Assembly: GCA_003663695.1 (NCBI GenBank) | Contig: QMUB01000114.1 | Coordinates: 1 to 5,035 of the forward strand | Source: Thermococci archaeon | Lineage (GTDB): Archaea > Methanobacteriota_B > Thermococci > Thermococcales > Thermococcaceae | Length of the DNA: 5,035 nt | Direction: 5' to 3' | Shown here: positions 1 through 5,035 of the stretch, piece by piece | How positions within the stretch are numbered: position 1 is the stretch's first letter | Layout of the letters: each line of letters begins with the position of its first letter | The notes under the pieces: generated by a model | The model's input: the letters and a program-made list of their open reading frames with translations, nothing else | What the model was told of the DNA's origin: nothing | The model's database searches: none | Translations under genes and position numbers: made by a program

Positions 1-321
1 ATAGATGTCGCGGAAATATATAACCCGTTCACATATCAAGAAATATTGTACTATGAACTATTCGGCTTTTGCAAGCCGGGTGAGGGTTACAAGCTTGTGC
101 TTGAAGGTGTTGTTACGAAGGATGGGGAAATAGCATGTGACCCATCTGGAGGTGTGCTCTGCACGAACCCCATTGGCGCAAGTGGATTAATACGTGTTGC
201 AGAGGCCGCTTTGCAGGTTATGGGTGAGGCAAGCAACCAAGTAGATGGTTGTGTAACTGCTTTGGCCCACGCGATGGGCGGAGTCAATCAACTTAATGGT
301 TTGATGGTTTTGGGGAGGTGA
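1..321 (+). CDS. Thiolase-fold protein, C-terminal part (5' end outside window)
   Basis: The frame is open from base 1 to a TGA at 319-321, giving the last 106 residues of a protein whose start lies upstream; an internal TTG at 46 is not a credible start because homologous sequence continues before it. The fragment matches the C-terminal domain of SCP2/lipid-transfer-type thiolases: an alpha/beta segment (DVAEIYNPFTYQEIL, residues 2-16), a YELFGFC helix, SGGVLCTNPIGASGLIRVAE (49-68), and a terminal glycine-rich AHAMGG strand region. Thiolases of this fold normally cleave or form 3-oxoacyl-CoA using a nucleophilic Cys (not in the window), a GHP histidine and an HDCF/NEAF motif. Here the aligned sites read TNP (Asn56) and YNPF (Tyr7), and no CxG motif appears near the end, so the usual chemistry is uncertain. 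The DUF35 gene starts 4 bases downstream, implying a two-subunit complex. Family call is confident; reaction is not. Confidence 0.88.
   Translation: MDVAEIYNPFTYQEILYYELFGFCKPGEGYKLVLEGVVTKDGEIACDPSGGVLCTNPIGASGLIRVAEAALQVMGEASNQVDGCVTALAHAMGGVNQLNGLMVLGR
312..320 (+). promoter_or_regulatory. Ribosome-binding site of the DUF35 gene, overlapping the thiolase stop
   Basis: GGGGAGGTG is complementary to the 3' end of 16S rRNA. It lies within the last thiolase codons and runs into the TGA stop (319-321). The GGAGG core ends 7 bases before the ATG at 326, which supports that start and suggests that translation of the two subunits is coupled. Confidence 0.8.
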
Positions 322-325
322 AATT

Positions 326-793
326 ATGGAAGATGTTAGGGTTTTAACAGGCATGATTTCTTTAACATACCAGTGGGTTTTGAGTTCAACAGACGCGAGA
401 TTTTTTGACGAATTAAAAAATAAAAAAATAATGGGAACTAAGTGCCCCGAATGTGGTAGGGTTCTTGTTCCTGCTAGGAAATTCTGTCCGAGATGTTTTG
501 TAGATACGACAGAATGGGTAGAAGTTAGTGATGAGGGTATTATCGAGACATCAACACTTGTCGGGGAAAAACTTCAGTTTGAAGGTCAGCCAATCAAGCC
601 GCCATATGGCTTGGCAATAATAAAACTTGACGGTGCCGATGTAGGGTTATCTCACTTTATAGGTGGAATAGATTTTTCAGACCCTGAAAAAGCGATGGAA
701 AAAATGAAACCAGGGATGAGAGTAAAAGCTGTTTGGAGTGAAGAGAGAAGGGGTAAGATTACAGATATTCAATACTTTAAGCCTTTAGAGTGA
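326..793 (+). CDS. DUF35 zinc-ribbon/OB-fold protein, partner of the thiolase-fold subunit
   Basis: This 155-residue protein has the DUF35 layout. An N-terminal helical segment (about 15-38, ending FFDELKNKKIMGTKC) leads into a rubredoxin-like zinc ribbon with two CxxC pairs (C40/C43 and C54/C57). An OB-fold follows from about 63 to the C-terminus and closes with the common ITDIQYFKP ending. Known DUF35 proteins have no catalysis of their own but bind thiolase-fold enzymes. In methanogens one bridges acetoacetyl-CoA thiolase and HMG-CoA synthase; in actinobacteria the ChsH2 DUF35 domain is required by the Ltp2 aldolase; BbsA pairs with the thiolase BbsB in anaerobic toluene breakdown. Its position 4 bases after the thiolase stop indicates that it serves that protein. 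No HMG-CoA synthase is in the window. The ATG at 326 is supported by a strong ribosome-binding site. Its length is usual for a stand-alone DUF35 protein, and all four zinc ligands are present. Confidence 0.92.
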   Translation: MEDVRVLTGMISLTYQWVLSSTDARFFDELKNKKIMGTKCPECGRVLVPARKFCPRCFVDTTEWVEVSDEGIIETSTLVGEKLQFEGQPIKPPYGLAIIKLDGADVGLSHFIGGIDFSDPEKAMEKMKPGMRVKAVWSEERRGKITDIQYFKPLE

Positions 794-795
794 TC
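790..795 (+). promoter_or_regulatory. Atypical ribosome-binding site of the acyl-CoA ligase
   Basis: GTGATC overlaps the DUF35 stop codon (791-793) and is complementary to the GAUCAC part of the archaeal 16S rRNA tail. It lacks the GGAGG core seen before the other genes. It sits 4 bases before the ATG at 800, so the ligase probably relies partly on coupling to DUF35 translation. Confidence 0.45.
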
Positions 796-799
796 AAAA

Positions 800-2389
800 A
801 TGAAAAATAGAAATATAATAAACAGACTGGCTTTTGGAGATATATTAAGGAGAAATGCAAAGAGATTCCCTGATAAAGAAGCTGTAGTTGCATATGGTGA
901 ATTAAGTAGAGATGGACTAGAAAAAAGGCTTACATACAGAGAAATGGATGAAAAAGCAAACCAGTTCGCCAATGCACTTATAGAGAGAGGTTTAAAGAAG
1001 GGAGAACGAATGGCAATGATAATGGGCAATTCTATAGAGTTTATGTTATCTCAATTCGGCGCAGCAAAAGCTGGTATAACTACAGTTCCAATTAACCCTG
1101 TTATCACTCCAAAGGATATAGAATACCAACTACAGCACTCTGAATCTAAATTTGCTGTCGTTGACGATGTATTTCTACCTAAAGTAGAGGAGGTTCTTAA
1201 GAATGAGGGGATTGATTATGTAACAGTTCCGATTTCCGGGAATTCAGATTCGGAAACGTTTAGAGATTTTATCAAGAATATGTCAAAAGATGAGCCTGAA
1301 GTGGAGATATGGGAGAGAGACATACTTGAGATTCTGTATACGAGTGGTACTACTGCATTGCCCAAAGGAGTGATGCTAAGCCATTTAAACGTAATTTTTG
1401 GTTGCCTAAATATTGCACTTGATGGTGCAGTCATTGGATTCGTTGGACCAAACTGTGTGATGACTACCCTTATGCCCCTCTTTCATTGTGCACAGCAGGG
1501 CATAACCTACGGCTCGGCAATTATTCCATGTGGAAAAACTGTTGTCATGAGGGGTTTTGATCCGGAAACACTCCTGAAAGGGATAGAAGAGGAGGAGATA
1601 ACATTTACATTCATGTTACCAACGATGTATAGACAGATTCTCGAAATGGATTTATCAAAGTATAATCTTTCGAGTTGGAAGTATGCTCTCTATGCCATGA
1701 CCCCAATGGATGAAAGAACGAAGAGAAGGTTGATAGAGGAGCTTAACCTAACTATTATGCTTGGATCTGGTCAAACCGAGGCTTTTCCACCAACAATAAT
1801 CTTCCGACCAGAACATCAGCTAATGAAAGAGGGTAACTACTGGGGAACTCCGTGTCCCTTCACCGAACACGCCATAATGGATGACGAAGGAAATTTGCTA
1901 CCACCAAACAAGGTCGGTGAAATTGTTCTTAGAGGTCCAAACATCATGGAAGGTTACCTCAAGAATGATGAGGCTACAGCTGAAGCCTCTAAGTATGAAT
2001 GGCACCATATGGGCGACTTAGGCTTCTTCGATGATGATGGCCTGCTCAAGTTCGTGGACAGAAAGAAGGACATGATAAAGACTGGTGGCGAAAACGTGCC
2101 AAGCATTAAAGTTGAAAGTATCCTATTGGCTCATGAGAAAGTGGCTGAGGTTGCCGTGGTAGGATTACCACACGAGAGATGGGGAGAAGCTGTAACAGCA
2201 GTAGTTGTTCCTAAAGATCCAAGTTTAACTGAAGATGAGCTAATAAAATACTGCAAGGAGCGTTTAGCTGGCTTTGAAGTGCCAAAGAAAGTAATTTTTG
2301 TAAAAGAGTTGCCAAAAACTGCTACTGGAAAAATCCAGAAATACCAGATCCGTGAGATGTATCGTGATTTTTATAAAGTTGGAAAATAA
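800..2389 (+). CDS. AMP-forming acyl-CoA ligase (ANL superfamily)
   Basis: This 529-residue enzyme should activate a carboxylic acid to its acyl-CoA thioester, using ATP and CoA and releasing AMP and pyrophosphate. Length and motif order are those of fatty acyl-CoA synthetases. The phosphate-binding loop is YTSGTTALPKG (180-190), the adenine-binding motif is GSGQTE (322-327), the ribose-binding aspartate is D406 in HMGDLG, and the hinge is DRKKDMIKTGGENV (420-433). The C-terminal lid ends in PKTATGK with the adenylation lysine at K511. The loop has Ala186 where Gly is usual. There is no signal peptide or membrane segment, so it is cytoplasmic. The chain length or ring type of the substrate cannot be read from the sequence; medium- or long-chain, branched and aromatic acids are all possible. 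The ATG at 800 follows the DUF35 stop by 6 bases and places the conserved N-terminal FGDILRRNA segment at the expected distance. It would feed acyl-CoA to the dehydrogenase and hydratase encoded downstream. Confidence 0.93.
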   Translation: MKNRNIINRLAFGDILRRNAKRFPDKEAVVAYGELSRDGLEKRLTYREMDEKANQFANALIERGLKKGERMAMIMGNSIEFMLSQFGAAKAGITTVPINPVITPKDIEYQLQHSESKFAVVDDVFLPKVEEVLKNEGIDYVTVPISGNSDSETFRDFIKNMSKDEPEVEIWERDILEILYTSGTTALPKGVMLSHLNVIFGCLNIALDGAVIGFVGPNCVMTTLMPLFHCAQQGITYGSAIIPCGKTVVMRGFDPETLLKGIEEEEITFTFMLPTMYRQILEMDLSKYNLSSWKYALYAMTPMDERTKRRLIEELNLTIMLGSGQTEAFPPTIIFRPEHQLMKEGNYWGTPCPFTEHAIMDDEGNLLPPNKVGEIVLRGPNIMEGYLKNDEATAEASKYEWHHMGDLGFFDDDGLLKFVDRKKDMIKTGGENVPSIKVESILLAHEKVAEVAVVGLPHERWGEAVTAVVVPKDPSLTEDELIKYCKERLAGFEVPKKVIFVKELPKTATGKIQKYQIREMYRDFYKVGK

Positions 2390-2393
2390 TAAT

Positions 2394-2424
2394 TTGAAAT
2401 TTATTTCTATTTATTTAATAGAAT
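2394..2424 (+). promoter_or_regulatory. Possible internal archaeal promoter before the second ligase
   Basis: The 46-base gap between the two ligases is the largest in the window and is extremely AT-rich. TTGAAATTTATTTC (2394-2407) has a purine-containing BRE-like part followed by a TATA-like part, and a second TTTATTTA lies at 2410-2417. Initiation about 25 bases downstream would fall next to the ribosome-binding site. The T-rich run could equally be a weak archaeal terminator. No hairpin is evident, and AT-rich gaps occur by chance in such genomes. Confidence 0.28.
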
Positions 2425-2432
2425 GAGGTGAT
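2425..2432 (+). promoter_or_regulatory. Ribosome-binding site that decides a GTG start
   Basis: GAGGTGAT lies just upstream of three closely spaced candidate starts: ATG at 2431, ATG at 2434 and GTG at 2436. The GAGG core ends 7 bases before the GTG, the same spacing as for the DUF35 gene, but only 2 and 5 bases before the ATGs. The ATGs share one frame and reach a stop after 17 codons (TAG ending at 2484). The GTG opens the long conserved frame and is the real start. Confidence 0.8.
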
Positions 2433-2435
2433 GAT

Positions 2436-4424
2436 GTGGAGACACAATCTAAGGTCCTCTGGAACCCATCCCCTGAATTTATAGAGAATGCAAAGATCAC
2501 AAAGTATGTTTCTTGGCTGAGAGAAAATAAAGATTTGGAACTAGAGGTCTCAGATAATCCAGTGAAAAATATAAGAAACTATAATGAGATTTGGAGGTGG
2601 TCTGTTGAAAATATAGAACAGTTCTGGAGCTCGATCTGGGAGTATTTCAATGTGCTGAGTCACACCCCCTATACCATGGTGCTTGAGTCGAAAAAGATGC
2701 CGGGTGCGAGGTGGTTTACTGGGGCAACTCTAAATTACGCTGAGCACGCATTTAAAAATGCAGGAGGAGGTGAAGAGGCGATTGTTTACAGGAGAGAAGA
2801 TGGGTTGAGAAAATCTCTAAGCTGGAACGAGCTGGCAAGGCAAGTCGCATCCTTCGCAGGCTGGCTTAGGGAAGTTGGCATTGGTAGAGGCGATAGAGTT
2901 GTCGCTTATGTAAGTCAGATTCCTGAAGCTGTTATAGCTCTGCTCGCATCTGCAAGCATAGGTGCAATATGGTCGGCTGTTGGTGGAGAAATTGCCTATA
3001 GAGCTGCTATTGACAGATTTAAGCAGCTTGAACCAAAAATACTTCTCGCCGTTGATGGGTACTACTATAATGGTAAAGAGTTTCGCAAGGATGAGGATGT
3101 GGCAAAAATAGCTAAGAAAATCCCATCAATCGATAGAGTCGTTATTGTACCAAATCTAAATGATGACCCAGAGATAAAGCTCGATAAGCCTACCTATTTG
3201 TGGACGGAGACTGTTGAAAGTCGAGAAAAACTATCGTTTGAACCGGTCCCATTCGACCATCCTCTGTGGGTTCTCTATACCTCGGGAACGACAGGTATAC
3301 CAAAACCAATTGTCCATGGACATGGTGGGATTATCATTGAAACGCTCAAATGTACATTGCATGCTGACCTCAACCCAAATGATAGGTATCTATGGTATTC
3401 CTCTCCATCATGGATGATGTGGAATTTTGTTGTGGGTGGACTCCTATCAGGATCAACCATTGTATTCTACGATGGAAGCCCAATGTACAGAAATTTGTTA
3501 CCCCTTTGGGAGGTTGCTGAAGGAGAAAGGCTGACAATACTTGGCACGAGCGCACCATTTTTGCATGCATGCATGAAAGCTGGGCTTGAGCCAGGGACAC
3601 AGTTCAAGCTTGACTACCTAAAAATGATTGGTTCGACTGCCGCACCTCTCTCACCTGAAGGCTTTGAGTGGGTGTATAGGTGTGTGAAGGAAGATATATG
3701 GCTAAATTCTGCTAGTGGGGGAACTGACGTGATGACTGGATTCGTTGGAGGTTGCCCGATACTTCCCATCTGGGCTGGCGAAATGCAGTGCAGGTGGCTT
3801 GGTGTGAAGGTCGAAGCTTACAATCTAGAGGGCAAGCCGGTCATCAACGAAGTTGGTGAACTCGTCGTTGAGCTGCCCATGCCCTCAATGCCCCTCTACT
3901 TCTGGGGCGATCCAGACTTCAAGTGGTACAAGGAAAGCTACTTTAGCATGTTTCCTAACGTGTGGTGGCATGGAGATTGGCTGATGATTACCGACAGAGG
4001 AACGGCAATAATCTTCGGGAGATCTGATTCAACAATTAAGAGGAAAGGTGTAAGAATGGGTACGCTGGATTTCTATAAGGTTGTAGAATCTCTTCCTGAA
4101 ATCCAGAACAGTCTTGTTGTTGAGATTAAGGGGAAAATATTTCTGTTTGTAGTTCTCAGCACTGGACAGCTTACTGAGGAACTCAAGCAGAAAATAAATA
4201 ATGCGCTGAGAGAACAGTTGGGCCCGTATTTTGTGGCAGACTACATTATTCAAGTGCCAGATGTGCCAACAACTCTCAACTACAAGAAGCTGGAAGTACC
4301 GATTAAGAAGATCCTTATGGGCTGGGAAATCGAGAAAGCAGTTAATCTAGATAGTATAATGAATCCAGATGCCGTATTTGAAGTTGTGGAGGCTGCAAAA
4401 TCATATGTAGTTGGCGATGAATGA
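2436..4424 (+). CDS. Acetoacetyl-CoA synthetase-type acid-CoA ligase
   Basis: This 662-residue AMP-forming ligase resembles acetoacetate-CoA ligase (acetoacetate + ATP + CoA to acetoacetyl-CoA + AMP + pyrophosphate) along its length. Family traits are the N-terminal domain (about 8-105: LWNPSPEFI, ITKYVSWL, EQFWSSIWEYF, WFTGATLNYAEHA), the long core, and a C-terminal tail after the lid, with full family length. The phosphate loop is YTSGTTGIPK (281-290). SGGTD (427-431), the ribose aspartate D514 in WHGDW, and GRSDSTIKRKGVRMGT (528-543) follow. The lid motif reads PTTLNYKKLEVPIKK (611-625): the adenylation lysine K617 is kept, but Tyr616 replaces the usual Gly. The start is GTG, set by the ribosome-binding site and because family homology begins at once. 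In this operon it would recover free acetoacetate, or a related 3-oxoacid, for cleavage to acetyl-CoA. Family identity is firm; acetoacetate as the physiological substrate is inferred. Confidence 0.88.
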   Translation: METQSKVLWNPSPEFIENAKITKYVSWLRENKDLELEVSDNPVKNIRNYNEIWRWSVENIEQFWSSIWEYFNVLSHTPYTMVLESKKMPGARWFTGATLNYAEHAFKNAGGGEEAIVYRREDGLRKSLSWNELARQVASFAGWLREVGIGRGDRVVAYVSQIPEAVIALLASASIGAIWSAVGGEIAYRAAIDRFKQLEPKILLAVDGYYYNGKEFRKDEDVAKIAKKIPSIDRVVIVPNLNDDPEIKLDKPTYLWTETVESREKLSFEPVPFDHPLWVLYTSGTTGIPKPIVHGHGGIIIETLKCTLHADLNPNDRYLWYSSPSWMMWNFVVGGLLSGSTIVFYDGSPMYRNLLPLWEVAEGERLTILGTSAPFLHACMKAGLEPGTQFKLDYLKMIGSTAAPLSPEGFEWVYRCVKEDIWLNSASGGTDVMTGFVGGCPILPIWAGEMQCRWLGVKVEAYNLEGKPVINEVGELVVELPMPSMPLYFWGDPDFKWYKESYFSMFPNVWWHGDWLMITDRGTAIIFGRSDSTIKRKGVRMGTLDFYKVVESLPEIQNSLVVEIKGKIFLFVVLSTGQLTEELKQKINNALREQLGPYFVADYIIQVPDVPTTLNYKKLEVPIKKILMGWEIEKAVNLDSIMNPDAVFEVVEAAKSYVVGDE

Positions 4425-4429
4425 GGTGA
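4423..4429 (+). promoter_or_regulatory. Ribosome-binding site of the MaoC gene, overlapping the preceding stop
   Basis: GAGGTGA begins inside the TGA stop (4422-4424) of the synthetase gene and ends 7 bases before the ATG at 4437. The overlap suggests co-translation of synthetase and hydratase. Confidence 0.7.
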
Positions 4430-4436
4430 GTTTCTG

Positions 4437-4892
4437 ATGACGCAGATAACGTTTAAAGGATGGTATTACGATGACTTTAAAATTGGAGACGAAATAGTAA
4501 CTGCTAGTAGGACTGTAACAGAGACAGATATCATAAATTTTGCAGGTTTAACTGGTGACTGGAATCCTCTACATACGGATGTTGAATTCGCCAAGAATAG
4601 TATATTCAAAAAGAGAGTTGCACATGGAACATTGACGTTTGCTATAATGACCGGGCTCCTTGTAAGAACGGGTATAATAGAGGAAACAATATATGCATTT
4701 TACGGTGTAGATAATCTCAGACTTACGAAACCAGTGTTTATAGGAGATACATTGAAAGTTATTGCTAAGGTAGCTGAAAAAGAGGATAGAGGAAAAGTAG
4801 GTCTTATAATGCTTGATTCTAAGGTTGTAAACCAGAGAAAAGAAGTAGTTTTGTCATGTATTTTGAAGCTACTTATAAAGAAGAGAGAATGA
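4437..4892 (+). CDS. MaoC-like (R)-specific enoyl-CoA hydratase
   Basis: This is a 151-residue single hot-dog-fold protein of the MaoC/PhaJ family. Members add water to trans-2-enoyl-CoA to give (R)-3-hydroxyacyl-CoA, usually as cytoplasmic dimers. The hydratase-2 signature is intact at 35-52 (FAGLTGDWNPLHTDVEFA), with the catalytic pair D41 and H46. The following RVAHGTL (60-66) and the later KPVFIGDTL (98-106) are standard family features of the central helix and sheet. The length is that of a single-domain enzyme rather than the double hot-dog form used for bulky substrates, so short or medium acyl groups are more likely. The ATG at 4437 follows the synthetase stop by 12 bases with a good ribosome-binding site. 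An acyl-CoA dehydrogenase gene, whose product would supply its enoyl-CoA substrate, starts 31 bases downstream. No (R)-3-hydroxyacyl-CoA dehydrogenase is in the window, so the fate of its product is open. Confidence 0.92.
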   Translation: MTQITFKGWYYDDFKIGDEIVTASRTVTETDIINFAGLTGDWNPLHTDVEFAKNSIFKKRVAHGTLTFAIMTGLLVRTGIIEETIYAFYGVDNLRLTKPVFIGDTLKVIAKVAEKEDRGKVGLIMLDSKVVNQRKEVVLSCILKLLIKKRE

Positions 4893-4911
4893 ATCTCATA
4901 ACTATTTTTGA

Positions 4912-4919
4912 GAGGTGAT
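4912..4919 (+). promoter_or_regulatory. Ribosome-binding site of the acyl-CoA dehydrogenase gene
   Basis: GAGGTGAT matches the site before the synthetase gene base for base; its GAGG core ends 8 bases before the ATG at 4924. The rest of the 31-base gap (4893-4911) holds a short TTTTT run but no hairpin, so transcription probably continues. Confidence 0.75.
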
Positions 4920-4923
4920 TGAT

Positions 4924-5035
4924 ATGAATTTTAGTCTTACTGATGAGCAGAAGATGATTGCAAGTGCTGCAAAGGATATAGCAAAAGACTTCCCACCAGA
5001 ATACTGGAGAGAAAAAGAGGAGAATGGAGAATTTG
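4924..5035 (+). CDS. Acyl-CoA dehydrogenase, N-terminal fragment (3' end outside window)
   Basis: The frame runs from ATG at 4924 to the window edge and gives 37 residues plus one base. It begins MNFSLTDEQKMIASAAKDIA, the opening helix of acyl-CoA dehydrogenases (FSLT-EEQ-hydrophobic pattern), and continues with FPPEYWREKEENGEF. That resembles the usual stretch leading to the PEEFW/LGE region of the family. The full enzyme, typically near 380-400 residues with FAD, would oxidise acyl-CoA to 2-enoyl-CoA and pass electrons to electron-transfer flavoprotein. The product is the substrate of the MaoC hydratase encoded just upstream. The catalytic glutamate and substrate-pocket residues lie beyond the window, so chain-length preference cannot be judged. 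The start is supported by a strong ribosome-binding site. Confidence 0.85.
   Translation, partial: MNFSLTDEQKMIASAAKDIAKDFPPEYWREKEENGEF

Noticed and set aside
46..321. A separate small protein starting at TTG 46
   Set aside because: The open frame and its thiolase homology continue upstream to base 1, so this is an internal codon of a truncated gene.
400..432. A-rich tract with runs of six and seven A in the DUF35 gene, a possible slippage or phase-variation site
   Set aside because: The frame reads through it into a conserved FFDELKNKKIMGTKC segment. Lysine/asparagine codons in an AT-rich gene explain it, and the runs are short.
87..1434. Minus-strand open frames at 87-287, 769-1029 and 1216-1434
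   Set aside because: Each is antisense to the thiolase, DUF35/ligase or ligase coding sequence and has no independent support. The hydrophobic look of the 769-1029 product results from reading Lys/Glu-rich coding sequence in reverse.
800..2389. Shift in base composition within the first ligase, with the 5' part more AT-rich than the 3' part, as a sign of gene fusion or recombination
   Set aside because: All ANL motifs occur in normal order and spacing through the gene. The difference is only an impression by eye and can reflect local codon choice.
3562..3575. Self-complementary TGCATGCATGCATG run, possible repeat or protein-binding site
   Set aside because: It lies inside the synthetase frame and encodes ordinary family sequence (LHACM); it is not repeated elsewhere in the window and its position gives no reason to expect an operator.
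3275..3600. Open frames on the minus strand inside the synthetase gene (3275-3460 and 3370-3600)
   Set aside because: They lie opposite a strongly conserved coding region, show no recognisable protein family, and have no convincing ribosome-binding site; they are antisense shadows.
4893..4911. Possible terminator between the MaoC and acyl-CoA dehydrogenase genes (TTTTT run)
   Set aside because: There is no stem-loop, the run is only five T, and a strong ribosome-binding site follows immediately, which favours continued transcription.

Overview
The window is a tightly packed, all-plus-strand stretch of acyl-CoA metabolism genes. It opens inside a thiolase-fold gene and ends inside an acyl-CoA dehydrogenase gene. 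In order: thiolase-family C-terminus (1-321, 5' truncated), a zinc-ribbon/OB-fold DUF35 protein (326-793), an AMP-forming acyl-CoA ligase (800-2389), an acetoacetyl-CoA synthetase-type ligase (2436-4424), a MaoC-type hot-dog hydratase (4437-4892) and the first 37 codons of an acyl-CoA dehydrogenase (4924-5035). Gaps are 4, 6, 46, 12 and 31 bases. No RNA gene, CRISPR array, mobile element or long non-coding stretch is visible.

The sequence suggests a prokaryote, probably a thermophilic archaeon and possibly one of the Archaeoglobales. Arginine is coded mostly by AGA/AGG, isoleucine often by ATA, and the composition is AT-rich. Strong GAGGTGAT ribosome-binding sites precede most starts, and two overlap the preceding stop codon. 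A thiolase next to DUF35 is a typical archaeal arrangement but also occurs in bacteria. The assignment is inference and no marker gene fixes it.

The gene set reads as a pathway. The ligases activate a carboxylic acid and/or a 3-oxoacid such as acetoacetate. The acyl-CoA dehydrogenase would make the 2-enoyl-CoA, MaoC would hydrate it to a 3-hydroxyacyl-CoA, and the thiolase-fold/DUF35 pair would handle C-C bond cleavage. The conventional reading is a beta-oxidation or acetoacetate-use operon.

The notable point is that the thiolase-fold protein lacks recognisable thiolase catalytic motifs in the part visible here. YNPF stands where HDCF/NEAF is expected, TNP stands where GHP is expected, and there is no CxG near the C-terminus. 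Together with a DUF35 partner, a MaoC hydratase and an acyl-CoA dehydrogenase, this resembles the gene set of the steroid side-chain retro-aldolase system (Ltp2 with the DUF35 domain of ChsH2). The window may therefore encode an archaeal retro-aldol or other non-thiolytic acyl-CoA cleavage pathway. The half of the protein carrying the nucleophilic cysteine lies outside the window, so this remains a hypothesis.
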